NCBI GenBank assembly: GCA_035582835.1
Contig: JAYKAV010002796.1
Coordinates: forward strand, 50,058-114,057
DNA from: Phoebastria nigripes
Lineage: Eukaryota; Chordata; Aves; Procellariiformes; Diomedeidae
Direction of reading: 5' to 3'
Length of the DNA: 64,000 nucleotides
Shown here: positions 25,831 through 38,649 of the stretch, in pieces
Layout: every line of letters begins with the position of its first letter
Position numbering within the stretch: position 1 is the stretch's first letter
The notes under the pieces: model-generated
The model's input: only the letters and a program-made list of their open reading frames with translations
The model's database searches: none
What the model was told of the DNA's origin: nothing
Translations under genes and position numbers: made by a program

Positions 25831-28800
25831 ATTGTTGCTGCTAGCAACAAGGGGCCACTGTGGCACCTGCTGAGCCAAGCAGCCTCTCTGTTTCTTGTCT
25901 CATTCTTTCCTGTGATGGAGCTGAACTCAAAAAGTTCAGCCAGAAAAAGAAGGCAACAGCAGCAACAAGCCAAGGGAAGTGGCAGGAGAGGGAGGCAGAG
26001 GCTTCAGATTCACCCAGTAGTACATTTACTCATCATCCACCCACAACGATACAGCTGCTGAGGTGCCTGCAGCTTGTCACAAGTCTTATCCCAAGACTAG
26101 CTGGGAGCAGGTGTGCAGACAGAAGTGGAAGTTTGTGGTTATATGTACATTTTGTATAATTCAGCTCATTAAATAATTACAGGGAGTGAAAGGAAATAGC
26201 TGCTTGTGGGTCATGCCAGATTTAAGGTACCTTTGTCTAAGGCTCCATGCCTGTAATGCCACCAGTCTGGCACATGACATATCATCAGCTCATCAGCGCT
26301 AACCCAGGCTTTGAGAAACACAGACTCTTACACAATTAACCTTACATCTACCCAGCAAGAAAGACCAGAAGAACCTGGGAAGTAACCAGCTAAGATTTTT
26401 GTTGAGAGAAAGGAAATAAAGGATGGGAGTCAAGAGCTCCTAAGTATGGCTTCTGTCTCTGCCATTAACTAACTAGGGGCTCGAATCAACCAGTTCATCT
26501 GCCTTAATAGTCAAGGCAAGAACAACTACAGCCTTTCTATCACAAACTCAGATTTTTATTATTTAAACTGCCCAGACTATAGCAAACTTTTCTGAAAAAC
26601 GCTTCTTGATGGTCCACTTGGGGTTAACTCGTTTATGTCACCACAAATAAGAAACAGTTAAAAAGCAGATGGCCGAGTGCCCCCTCACAGCAGCAAGGTG
26701 TGGCATTAAGACAACATATGAGTTGCAGCTCCCAGCTGACTTGGCACCTTAATTTCTGCAAAGAGCAGAAATTCTTTAGGCATACAAATTTCACATACAT
26801 TTTCAGAGAAAATTTTCAGGCTTCCCAAGTTGCTGTATTCTGTTTTCTTGATGTTTACTGAGGGCTTTTAATAATTTCTTAGATTTCTAATTAAAGGTTA
26901 TTTGACAGTTTTGGTGAAATGGTGCACAAATTGTTTTGAGACTTCATTCTGGCATACTTTCCAAAGAAATATTAAGTTTTTGTACTCTTAAGAAACCATT
27001 GCCACAAAAGAAAAAACACCCTTACAGCTTAGGAGAATATCTGATTATACAAATTATTCAATTTTATTTATGTCCAAAGCCATGATAAAACCAGTTCATA
27101 TGGGAGATGGTCTTAAGAGTAGCTATTTTTCTGAGAAAGGACATAGTGGTTACATGCTTCTGAGTTCAGGGAGTAAGTCTACATTCTAGAAAGTGCATCA
27201 GTCAGGCCCAGTACGGTTATGAATACAGAAAGTCATGCCTTCAGGGTTGGAGGAAGTTACATTATCTTACAAGCTCCCTCTCTCTAACCACTGATTAGCA
27301 TGTTTTTTATTGGCAGGGATCTATCTATATGTCAGAGAGCTAGACATATTTTGAGCAGGTCAACTTGAAAATCCCATTCCTTCTCTCTTTTTTAGAGGAG
27401 TTAGGCTGCAGTCCTTATTGACTCCCATTAGTCCTGCTCTTTCTTGTCAGTGCTTAGCCAGCATTCATGATTTTTCCTCTACCTTTGTAGGAAAAATAAG
27501 AAGAGAAGTGTGAGACAAGCCGTTATTTTCTTGACATGCAGGGTGATTCCTGAATGATGCCTGTGTCCACCTGTGATTGTAGTGCTGCTGCCTCACTGTT
27601 AGTGCAAGTGGTTTTTGAATGTATGGCTTCTGACGATGACAGTTCAGGAAAAGACCAAAGTTCCTTGACATCTTAAAGACTAAGAAAAGGGGAAAATACT
27701 CTGCTGATTAAAGAAAGCTTACTGGACCTAGCCCAGCCCATCTGGCTGATGCCAGCATTGAAGGGGAAGGCTAATTGCCTATACCATCTGTCTCTAAGAG
27801 GGCTAATTGCTGACATCGGATATCAGCAGGGGTTCCTGCATTTCTTCAACTACCTATTTGGTAATCTCAGAAACCAGAGAAAGAAAGGCTCCCATTTCTG
27901 AAGGGTATGGCATGCATAAGACTGATTTGGGGAGAAATGACACCTAGTTCTCTGAGACTCTGAGGTACTGAGGACCACTGCTTTGAGCTCCCGACACAGA
28001 CTGGGACTTCAGTAGGTCTGAATTTAGGAATATATGCCACGTGGGAAGTATCATGAGGTAGTGAAAAATGTTTATTACATATATATATATGTAGCCTAAA
28101 AATATCTTCTTGTATCCTATAATGTTCCCAAACATCTTTCCAGACAGAGTCATCACACTTAATCGTTACTTTCAGGTGAAGTATTTGCCCTTGCACATAA
28201 CAAGATCTTCCCTGTAAATCTATCCCCAGAGACTACCAAAAAGCCTAAATGTCTCTCAAAATGTTTTAGTTCTGTTGCAATGAAAATTTCAAACCCTTAC
28301 CTTGCACTACCTTACATACCAAACTTCTCACCAAAAAAAGAGGTCTAAAGATGAATTCCAGAAAATAAATTAATTCATCCAATTTAGAGAGAAGCAAGGA
28401 TAAGGATACAATGCAACTTTTGTCCTTCTGCAGGAAGAACTGATCTATAATGTTTGAGCACAATCGCTAGCAGAGAGGAGTGAAAACTGGATGTCCTCAC
28501 TGACACAAGCTCCTGAAGATGCCAACCACGCTGAATATGACAGGAAAATCTCCCCAGCAACTCTTTAGGAAGCCTTTTTCCTAGGAGAGACCATGAGAGA
28601 CCAAGCGGTCAGTGAAAACTGGACTCGCATACAATGGGAGAAAGGCAGGATTTAATTGTTCTAGAAAGGTTTTTAAAGAGTCTATTTGGAAGAGCGCAGA
28701 TTTGGACAGGCTGGCACCAGTTGCTATTATAACATACAAAGTGAGGAAGTGAATATTGCAAAACAAGCAAAACTACTTAGTCAGGTCGAACAGAAGAATT

Positions 28801-31296
28801 ATTATTTCCTAGGCAGGCCTTGAGGTGTAATGGCCACTTAACATACTGCCAGAGAGGAAGCAAGAGTTTTGAATTCAAACTCTGTGCCCTGCTGCTGGGA
28901 AGGCAAGACAGGGCAGGGCTGTGGAAACACTGGAGGGATTATAGCTCACCTTCACCTCCTGCAACAAGCTCTAATTAATATGAGGATCAGTATGGACAGG
29001 ATTCAAGGGAAACCATGAACAGCCCACAAGAGACTTGTGAGGAACAGATTTTGTTACTTAATCTACAAATAATGGTAGGAATTTAGACTGGGAAGTTGAT
29101 GTAGGTCTCAGAAGAAGATTCTTCCCTGATTATTTCAGATGAGGAATGCAGTGAATATTACTAGTTGTCTGAGAAACAAGGTAAGGAGCTATCACATGAA
29201 GACTATTACCTCAAAGGAAAAAAATCTCAGGGCATTATCTAGAGTTTTCCTCATACCAGGTTCAGGACAAGACAAAAGATACTTTGCTCAGATATCTCAA
29301 GCGACTGTGAGTGACTGTCATCTGCACGTTCCTGAAAACCCCATGTTGGAACCTTCAGACAGCATGGCACAGGCAGGCAAATAACTTGCAGGGATGACAG
29401 AATTTTTAATTTTCAAAAGTAAGCTATCCATAATTAAAATCAGAGAATACTAGCTGAAAACATTATTGGAAAAGTACTTATTGCCAGCATTTTGTATTCT
29501 TCTCTCTTCAAGAACCAGAGAATGTTAAATGTTAAAAGAGAATGTTAAATGCTGAAGAGAACCCAGCTGACTTTAGGAATTATCTAAAAAAAGTCCTTGT
29601 TTTCCATTGTGAAAGGTTCCCAAGAAGTGTTTTAAAACATAATTGTACTTGTAGGAACAATTACAGTTTTGTACTGCAAGGGGAGCTGTTGGCACATAAT
29701 ACTACGATTGTGCATTAGATCATCCACTAGCTTCTGTAATATCCACTTCCAGCTATAAGGAGTCATGTTTCAACACCTCCGATTCCCTGATGCTGACAAG
29801 CTAAACAACTTGTTTTGTCTCTGGGAGCTCTTCTCTGGTGATTAACTGCTTATGGTGAATACTAATTATATGAAAGTACAGTACAGTAGAAATAGTGTCC
29901 TATTTCCTCTACCTGCAGCGTCTCCATCCTCTTCTGTAGAGACAGTGCACTACTAATTCAGCTAAAACCAAGAAGATGACATTTTTCAGGACCACAAATA
30001 GGTTAATCTGTCTCTTACAGCAAAACTCTATCTTCCCGTCTACACAATAAGTTTAAATGCAAAACACTGCACATTTGTAAATGCGGGTAATAATTCTAGA
30101 AATAAATTTGCAGCAGGATGTGTGCAAATGAATTCTGTTGGTGGTAAAGGCAGAGCAATGTCCCCAATTCCCCGTGTCCCAGTTTGAAAATTTACCCCAA
30201 ATTATCCATTCCTGAAACTGCACCTCAGACTAAAATCTTTCCACCAGGGAGTCTATGAGAATTTGTTCTTCAATTTTAAATCTAAAGTGCCTTTTAAAAC
30301 GCTAACACTGCAAAATTAGAAACCATTAAACAATGTAAGGCAGAGAGTGATTAAATCTACCAAACACATTCAAAACAGCTTAAGCTACTTTTTAATTAAA
30401 AAGGAAAAGATATCACTGGCAACATTCAGACATCTTTATCTAGATAAAGTTAGGAGATTATTCAAAACACAAAAGATGCTGATGCTACCATGCAGGAGAC
30501 TGAATGAAATGACTTGAAGATTTCAATCCCTCCGCCCTAGGTACACAGTCTTCAGGCAGAGAGGAACAGAGCACAGCCAGTGCTGCAGTGTGATCACTCT
30601 ATGTTTGCTGATTAAATAAGTGACACTAACAGCGGCCTTGGAGGGAGGCTGTGTGTTCCTCCTTCCTTCCTGACAGGATGGTGAGTGAAATCACAGTGGC
30701 TATAGCAATTGACTAATGGGTAACAAGATGTACATATCAGGGAGGAAAGAAGATCAGTTAGTGTTTCAAGAGCCTGTTTTAATAGATAGAAAAAGGCAAT
30801 ACCTCATTGGTATTATTCTATTTTTTTTAAGCAGCAAATTTGAATAGAAAACAGCGTACACCTTTAAAGGTACATTTAGACCCCAGCCTTGTGGCTTAAA
30901 TTCAGGCTCCAGAGAAACAGACACAGTTCTGCTGAAGCACTGTAATTACGTCCACTTATTTTGTAGCCAAATTCAAACCTGCAGCTTTAAGTTTTTGTAT
31001 TCATTTAATGAAAAGAACAAGAAAAATGACCAGCAGTTTTAGTCAACCACAGGCAAGATGCCAGGAGCCAAAGATCAGCCTCCTTCAGGCTGAGATGATA
31101 TCATCTACTCCAAGGTCCTGAAGCTCTGTGTCAGGAGTATTACAAAATTTACTGGTGAACAGCCTCATCTCTTACTTTCTTATTGCATATGATCATTACT
31201 CTGTTCCTCAATTTAATACAAAATCTGTGTTTTTAACATCTATTGCATCCAACATATTTTTATTCTTCCCTTTGTCTAATAGAAGATTGGTCTTAC
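25831..31296 (-). other. ATG10 intron after the CR1
   Basis: Unique AT-rich intron. It contains a short (AT)n near 28077-28090 and a 20-bp tandem duplication near 29517-29556. I see no exon-like frame with good splice sites and no recognisable transposon. Confidence 0.7.
29517..29556. repeat. Tandem duplication of about 20 bp
   Basis: Two adjacent copies of AGAGAATGTTAAATGTTAAA, the second with minor changes. Confidence 0.85.
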
Positions 31297-31423
31297 CTAA
31301 AAAGCATGCCCTAAAATAAAGCACAGGTACTTGGTAGCTGCTGGAGTACAAGACATGATATTCATAGCGAATCACTTCTTCTGTTGCACAAACTCCAGCT
31401 ACTTGAGAATCATCCAAAGACTC
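31297..31423 (-). CDS. ATG10: ATG10, internal exon with the EYHVLYSSSYQVPVLYFR block
   Basis: This 127-bp exon begins after a TTGTTGTTTTAG acceptor with the variable peptide ESLDDSQVAGVCATE. It continues VIRYEYHVLYSSSYQVPVLY, then FRACFL, and ends with a lone G before GTAAGA, leaving a phase-1 aspartate codon that the 22.3-kb exon completes. The EYHVLYS-SYQVPVLYFR-FL block is nearly identical to human ATG10 and forms part of the E2-like beta-sheet. The variable acidic start matches the poorly conserved stretch before this block in mammals. The exon starts in phase 0. The upstream exons with the N-terminus were not found in the window by eye. Confidence 0.95.
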
Positions 31424-33427
31424 CTAAAACAACAAACATGAACACAGTAATACATCAACTTTTGTATTTGTATCAAGGGAAAAGTAATTACTACTATTGT
31501 AATAAATTCAATAAATACACAGAACAGAAATAATGGCAATCACCCCTTTCACAGTATTACTCATTTGAATTCCCGAAGGAATTTTTCAATACTATCAAGA
31601 AAATGACAAAAGTCCAAAACCTACAAAGACATCTTACAGACTTACTTCCACAAACTGTGAACTATGTGTAAGCATTTGCAGAATTGAGGTCTTTCTACGT
31701 GCAGGCTGCTTTTGTAAGCAAAAGACAAAAGCTCTCCAAAATCTTTACGGCACAATAACTGGTACAATAAGGTGACTACAGCTGCGTATCTCCTCATTAC
31801 CTTTAGTACAGACTATTTTAAAAGTGTATCCTTAAATAATCCGTTTTTGCTTGCCAAAAGACAAATCAAATGTATCCATCAAAAATTCTCTGTTCTACTT
31901 TCTTTAAAGGCTTTTTGCCAGAGGTTGTTTTTGCTAATAATACTTCTAAAACTGAGACAATTTTTTTCCTGTTAATGTATATCTCAGGTGTAAAGTAAGT
32001 AAAGTTTATTGTAGATTTGAAATAAATCAGGAGAGCTGGAACTTATTGCATTGAGATATACCCCAGTTGCAGTATAAATTTCCTAACATTTCAAATTAAT
32101 ATTCAAACAGTGCTAAGCACCCAGCTGTTTTGACTTTTCTAAAAATTAACGATACTCAACATCTCTGAAAATGGAACCATTAAATTAATAATGCCATTAA
32201 GATTAAATGTTAGAACAAACTTTCCAAGAAGACACTATGGGTGTGGACTTGTTCGGTTTTCAAACCCCCAAATTTACGTGCATGAACTAAGCAACCATAA
32301 TGCCCCACAGGTTGGGTGTGCATTTCACAACTTGACTATTGCCAAGCAACTGTGAATATTGGCTTACTGTCTCTGTCCAAGCAAAATAAAAAAGATTGAA
32401 CCGAAAAGAAGAACCAGCATCCTTTGAACACAATGCTGGTTTAACACACAAGAAATTTAAAGCTATTTTGCATTTTTATCTCATATCCTTAATTCAACTC
32501 AGCCATGAATTAATCTATGAAGAGATATAAGAACTGATAAACTATAACAGTAATGGCACACAAAATACTTTCAATTTTTTTTGATAGCCCACAAAGTGGG
32601 CCCAAAGTGATTTTCCCCAAATTTAGTGTATTAGATAACCAGATGCTGCTGAGGCACATGGATAGAAGATCACGAATGGAGAGCCCAGACCTTGGGAAGC
32701 TACACTCCAAGGTACTGTAAATATATTTTCGGACATTAAATGAGAAAATCATAGAAGCTCACAGAACAGAAGGTTTCTGGGAAATTCTGGAGAGCTGTAG
32801 GAATGGTTGATTTTAGCTTATCAGGAAACAGATATCTGAAGCACTGGAAGGGAACGTTAAAGAAAGCGCTCTCTGTGTTAACCTAGTTTTAAAAACTGTA
32901 TATGAAGGGATACTAAAGACAACATGCCAGAAGGGACAATGATGATTACTGTATCTGACTTCACGGGCCAGGTAAAGTTAGGTATGCTATGCCCAGTTCC
33001 TGTGTAAATGTGTAACAGACTAAGGCGGCAAGTTCTTTTCCTCCTCACACATGTCATACCCTCTGATCAGATGTGAAATACAGATTTAAAAAAATCTCTC
33101 GAGGAAAATAGAAATTTCTTCTCTATAGTAAACTGAACTTTCTTTAAAATGCTTTAGTGAGAATAGTAAAAGAAGGAACAGCAGCAGAATGTGGTAAAAG
33201 AAAACAAAAAACAACCACAGATTGGCTTTCAAGTTTGTAGGGGTGGGAAAGAGAAAGTCTATATTCAGAACTGAACCTACATTAAAATTAACAAAAGCCT
33301 TTTGGATCAACCTCCTGGAATCAAAATCATCCTACTTTACAGACATTAATGTTTCATCAGATATTATGGCCTTGCCTATTGCTTAGTCACTAGCTTACCT
33401 TGCCCTAAAAAAATACTTCTCCTGGAA

Positions 33428-33465
33428 ATGGCAAGACTACCTGTTCATGGCAAGACTACCTGTCC
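33428..33465. repeat. Tandem duplication of 19 bp
   Basis: Two copies of ATGGCAAGACTACCTGTTC differing by one base. Confidence 0.9.
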
Positions 33466-33718
33466 ATGTATTAAATACTATTGTTCTAGAAAAAAGCTGT
33501 ATGTATACACATACTTCTCTCTCCTGCTTTCTGTATATAAGGGTAAAATGACTGTATACCCTCACATAAATACTGATATCTAATTTGTGACAATTTTAGA
33601 CTGAATGATAAAGAAGCCATATCCTTTATTACCTCCAAATACTTATGAAAAGAAGTAAGTTAATACTCACTCAGAAATGAAATTCTCAAACCTGTATACC
33701 CTTAGGGAAAACATGCTT

Positions 33719-33774
33719 TATAAAAACCCAACTTACAAAAACCCAACTTATAAAAACCCAATATAAAAACCCAA
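33719..33774. repeat. Short minisatellite, 13-15 bp units
   Basis: Four head-to-tail copies of TATAAAAACCCAACT-type units, the last two shortened to TATAAAAACCCAA. Confidence 0.9.
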
Positions 33775-35689
33775 TCTCAGAAAGTCATAAATTAAGTTAG
33801 GAACAAGTTCATCATTAAGAATTCAACTTACTGGGTTAGCACAGATTTCAGCTGGTAAGCAACTTCTATCTTCATTTTCTGGATTAGGAAAAGGAAAGCA
33901 AAGGAGAGACTTTCTAATTTCATTGTTCCTTGAGATGGCCACTGAGAAATCTTAAGAATTTCTGCCATTACCAGACAGATAGTAGTCGGTGAGGTACTTC
34001 CCGAAACATCCTATTACTTCCAGAGAAAGGTGATTTTATCCAGAATTGGCCTTCCCAGAAGATGTACATAGTTTGATGGCAGGAGAGGCAGCAGAGAAGG
34101 GAAGAAGGCAGCTTTAATGCTTTACTCTTTTGGAGAGCAGAATATTTTTGGATGCATTCGTTTTGCATTATCCTGAATTTTTCTGACTGATAGTTTAGGC
34201 AGTTTCTGAAATCAAGCATTCAGCTGAATGCAAAGCTCAAAGTAGCTTTGAAACTGACATTCTTCTGCTCTGTAACAAGATGGACTTCAGTCTACTACAA
34301 GTTTCTACACTTAACTCAAAATAAGTTTCTGATACTCAGATCTCTTTTTCTGCTGCTTCTAAGTGACAAGCGGGCACATTGTAGTTGTGATCTGCATACA
34401 AAGGCAGATAGCTGAATCCTTCTTAGGGCCACCTCTAATCCCCTTTCCTTTCAGTAAACAGCAGTTTCAAGACTTCTTACATAAAAAGATAGAGCACTGC
34501 TGTGTAATCCTGTACTTTACGGTCTCTGTAAGTATAACACACAGCATTTATGCAGCGAAAGTACATTTTGGAGCCTAAAAGTTTTGATGGTACCTCTCTA
34601 GCTGATGAGATGAACTTTGCTGATGAGATGAATAAAAAGAGTACAGTCATTTTAGGCGATCTTTGGACCATCTAAAAATCTATGCATGGCTGAATAAAGC
34701 CATGGAGCCTCAGAGAGTTTTGTATCAGCCCAAAAGAAGAGATTTATTTTTCACTCTTTAACCAACTACTGATGAAGCCATAAATATAAAATGCAGGTGT
34801 AACATAAAAAAAAACACCACAGAATTTTATTTTTATATATGCCATATGATAGCCTATTTAAATTTTTTCTTCAAGTAATTGTTCTACTTTCCTTTTTTAC
34901 GTATACTGTTGTTCCATCTCTTTTTGAGCTAATGCTAAATTTTAGTTACTGTAATAGACAATATCAAAATCAATTTTAACTTTGGAAGATTTTGTAACTG
35001 CTGCAAAACATTCATACATGCACACACATCACAAAACAAATTCATAATTTTGCTTAGATCTTGTAAAGACAAAACAAACATAACTGCATTAAAAAAAAAA
35101 TAAAAACATTAACAAAAAAGGGGTTTTGACCAAATTGCAATCATTAAAAATGCTATGAAGTAATTTGATTTCTCAATTTTTTGTTTCTGCTTTGCAAATT
35201 TGCTTGTGTGTTTGTCATGCTTCAAGTCAAAACTGTGAATCCAGGACTTACTGACTGTTTCCTAAGCAAATTGGGAAGTTGTCATCAGGAAGCATCTGCT
35301 CCTCTATTGCTCTCACGTAAAATCATTCTTGTGCTATCATAAAGGACTATTGAGCAGATGTTTAAAAGCAATGTATGTATTAGAAAAAAGATAAGCAGCA
35401 ACTACCTAATTAATTATATTAGTTCCATCATAAATGAATTATCACTAAATTTAATAGATATAAAATTGTTCTCAACCTTTAAGTATCCCCTAAACAAATT
35501 AAGGTGATTTGTTCCTTTTAAAATGCTAACTTACTTAAATCAATAGATAAGAAATGTCATTCTGAAGGCAAAATAACGTATTTGTACTATTTTTATTCCT
35601 CCTGATGAAGAAGGCAAGTTAAAAACCCCTGGTAACAAGTTAATTTGACAGGAGGAGAGAGTTAATAGTGTGTTTTGATACTCTTTAGT

Positions 35690-36950
35690 AATAAATGTGC
35701 TCCGCAGACTGACGAGCAGCAGGACGGTATGGGTTAAGGTAGGTCACCTTTGGAGGGAGGGCTCCAAAGGAAAGGGAAGGGCCAGGGAGGTGACAGACAG
35801 GGTAAACTGGGAAGGCGACAGAATTACCTGATAAAAAAGGGATTTTTCTCTGCTGACACCAAACATTTCCCTCTCTCCACCTCACCCACAGAGGCCAGCT
35901 GAGCCAGGCTTCCTTGCTCAGCCCAAATTCCCTTTGAAATGCAGAAGCAGGCCCTAATGCCCTTTTTTGGGGAAAAGCTAAGAGAAGTGGTTTAAAGAAC
36001 AGCAGGCACATTTCTCCTGGATCTCAAGTCACTGTTGCCTTTCTCCCAATTCCCATGTTCCTCATCTCTTTTTTCTTGCTATCTTGACCTCTATTTCCTC
36101 CTGCTGCAGGCCAGCCTCCTGGGAAATTCTCCTGCAGGAGCACGGCAGGATTGGGCTGCAAGCAGGAAAGGGAGGAAGAGGTGACGCAGGCACAGTTACT
36201 GGTACTGCTAGTTTCGTTGCGGGGGGGGGAAGGAGATGCAATCCACATTAGTAAGCAAATCTGATTTCATTGCTTGGAATACATTTACACTTAATTTCAT
36301 TTCAGCCTCTAAAGTTGAAAACAAATGTATCACTGTTTCTCCAGCATGGCGTTTCTCTTTCTTCAGAGACGACTATGAGCTACTGTGTGAAACACAAGAG
36401 CTTTCAGGGAGCAGCTCCCCTCCCCGTTCAACACTTTCCCTTTGGCAAACAGGGAGATCTGAACATGAAAACTGAATGGTAGGACAGTGTTCATCAGATA
36501 GAATTAAAACAGAGCTTAATGTGGAGGGTGCGGCAGCGTGGTGAGATTGTATCTGCGCTCTTTATTCTTCCTCCTGGGTGTTCTCCACATTTATTTGGAC
36601 CGTGTCTCACTTTTTTGCCTGCAGCCCCCACAGGTCTAGTCTCTGCAGGTCATTTTGCTGCTGGTTTTTGTCCCTCCCATTCAGAGTCTCAAGTCATCCC
36701 CAACCCTTACACAGACCTCAAATCTCCAGATCCCATGCTCCCTTTCCCTTCCATACTGAAAACGCAGTCTGGAGTCACAGCGGTCAGCGAGGTAACCGTG
36801 GTCGGAGAGGAGCAGAGTGGGACCTCTGGGCAGCAGCCCACCTCAAGCCCCACGACCAGCTCAGGTCATCCCCGTATGCTGGAGATGGCAGGAGACAGGA
36901 GCTTGGCTGACTGAGTGAAGGCTGAACCGCCAGAATGCCCGGTGCCTGGA
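35690..36950. other. GC-rich zone in AT-rich intron
   Basis: Base composition is visibly more GC-rich here, with a G run at 36221-36229 and open frames of up to about 130 codons on both strands. None has convincing splice sites, domains or recognisable similarity. Possible explanations are an enhancer, a noncoding RNA exon or a decayed insertion. Confidence 0.4.
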
Positions 36951-38464
36951 TTCAAGTCTCAAAATGAAGTATTACTGGAAAATTGCAAGGAGGCCTAGAA
37001 AATGAAAAAAATCTCCTTGCAAAACTAAACATGCTGAGGAAAAAAAAAAAATCCAACAAACCAAGACTTGCAAGAACCTCAAAACCATCCCAGCACATGG
37101 GTTTTTTTATTTTAATATAGTAGGAGAATTTCAGTTTGCATTAAGTGATTGTCAGTATGTTCTGTTCACTATTAAATATTCATACTATGCTAAAATTTAT
37201 AGGCTCTAATCAAACCTACCCTGCTGTATCATGGCCTGTACAAATGCGTAAAAATGTGGACATCTTCCTGAATAATTTAAGTGTAAGATGAATGGTGTAC
37301 AAATGTCTTTGCCACCAGTTGCAGCATTTTTATATACATAAATAAATTGCTCTTTTATATGAAGTAGATATGGGGAAACCAACAATCTCCATGTGTTTCC
37401 CGGTGCCGCCATCATTAGTGACAGATGAGGCAATATGAGGATAACAAAAGAGCTCTGAAGAGTAACAACGTTACCTTATGGATTTATTTTCTGTATGCAG
37501 CTACAAAATCCTCCCCACTGTCTTGGATTTCTTCAAATTCAGTTAGCCAAGTGAAGAACCTGTCCCTCAATAACAGAGAAAGAAAGTGGCCCTTAAATTA
37601 CTCGGTGATGTTACTAAATGCCATGTCCAAAGAGCCTTCTTTTGGAAGATCCAGCTACCTTGAAAAGCCACTATGCCACCAATGGAAGAACTCAGAGGTG
37701 AGCTAATGTAAACAGGCAATGGATTCCTATGGACACACAGATCCCTGAAATACTTAATTTCCCAAAGGAAAATCTTCTGACTGCAAGTCAGCACTCTGAC
37801 TGTGACACTGTTAAAGCATCCAGTCATTATTAGAATGACTATTTTCCCCCAAAAAAATACAGGTTACTAACAAAAAAACCCCACAGCCTTTTGTCATTCA
37901 AGGCACACCAAAAGACCAAAACCAAGACTTCCACCCAAAAAAGATGCAGCACATAAAACTGCAGTAGTCCCTCATGCATTAACAATCACTTCTAATGGTT
38001 GGAAATTAGATTGGTCTTTTGATTGCTTTAAAACCACTATCACAGGTGAAAGCAAAATCTATTCAAGCAAAAGAAGCAATGGACCATGAAAACAGAACAG
38101 TTGTGAACTTTTTCTTCACATAAAGGTGGGGAATTCTTTCAAAATCACTCTTCACTCTTCCCGGCTTGTCACATATAAAATGCAGAATTTAGTGGCTTCT
38201 CTCCTCCCCCAGAAGAAACATCTTCTCCTTTTTTACGTAGGAAGTACAAGACTCCATTCTGAACAGGGATGAAGCACTGAGACACAGTACATTAGGAAAC
38301 TTCTTCTGGTGGAAACTACAGTTAACACCCAGCAAAGCTAGGAAATGTGGCAAGGTAATCAAAGGAGCGAGAGAGACATGGCCCACCTGCTGAGGGACGA
38401 TGGACCAACTTAGACTATTCAAAATTCTTAAAAGAAGGGTGCACACAAAGCTACAGACACACAC

Positions 38465-38649
38465 CTTGCAGAAGAACAGAGCAACCTCATCTGTAAGCTG
38501 TAGGGATGCATTTACTTCCACTACCTCCAAACAATATTCTTTATCAATATTATTCCCTGGAATTAGGCATTTACAGCAGTCCTCCTTTCTAAGTACGGTG
38601 AGATAAGATGCAATTAGAGATGGTAGTACCCGTACCTCCTCTAGCCTTT
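38465..38649 (-). CDS. Candidate orphan exon
   Basis: An excellent acceptor (CATGACTTTTCTTACAG) precedes 38649 and TGCAAG|GTGTGT follows 38465. The 185-bp segment is open, including RVLPSLIASYLTVLRKEDCC and later EYCLEVVEVNASLQLTDEVA. It ends in phase 0, as would be needed to join the ATG10 exon at 31423, but it does not resemble the known ATG10 N-terminus. It lies in the longest unexplained minus-strand frame of the window. It may be an alternative or unrelated exon, or chance. Confidence 0.28.

Noticed and set aside
33719..33774. Possible CRISPR-like repeats
   Set aside because: The units are contiguous with no spacers and the genome is vertebrate; it is a minisatellite.
36519..36914. 131-codon plus-strand frame
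   Set aside because: Ser/Pro/Thr-rich composition follows from GC-rich DNA; no domain or splice support.
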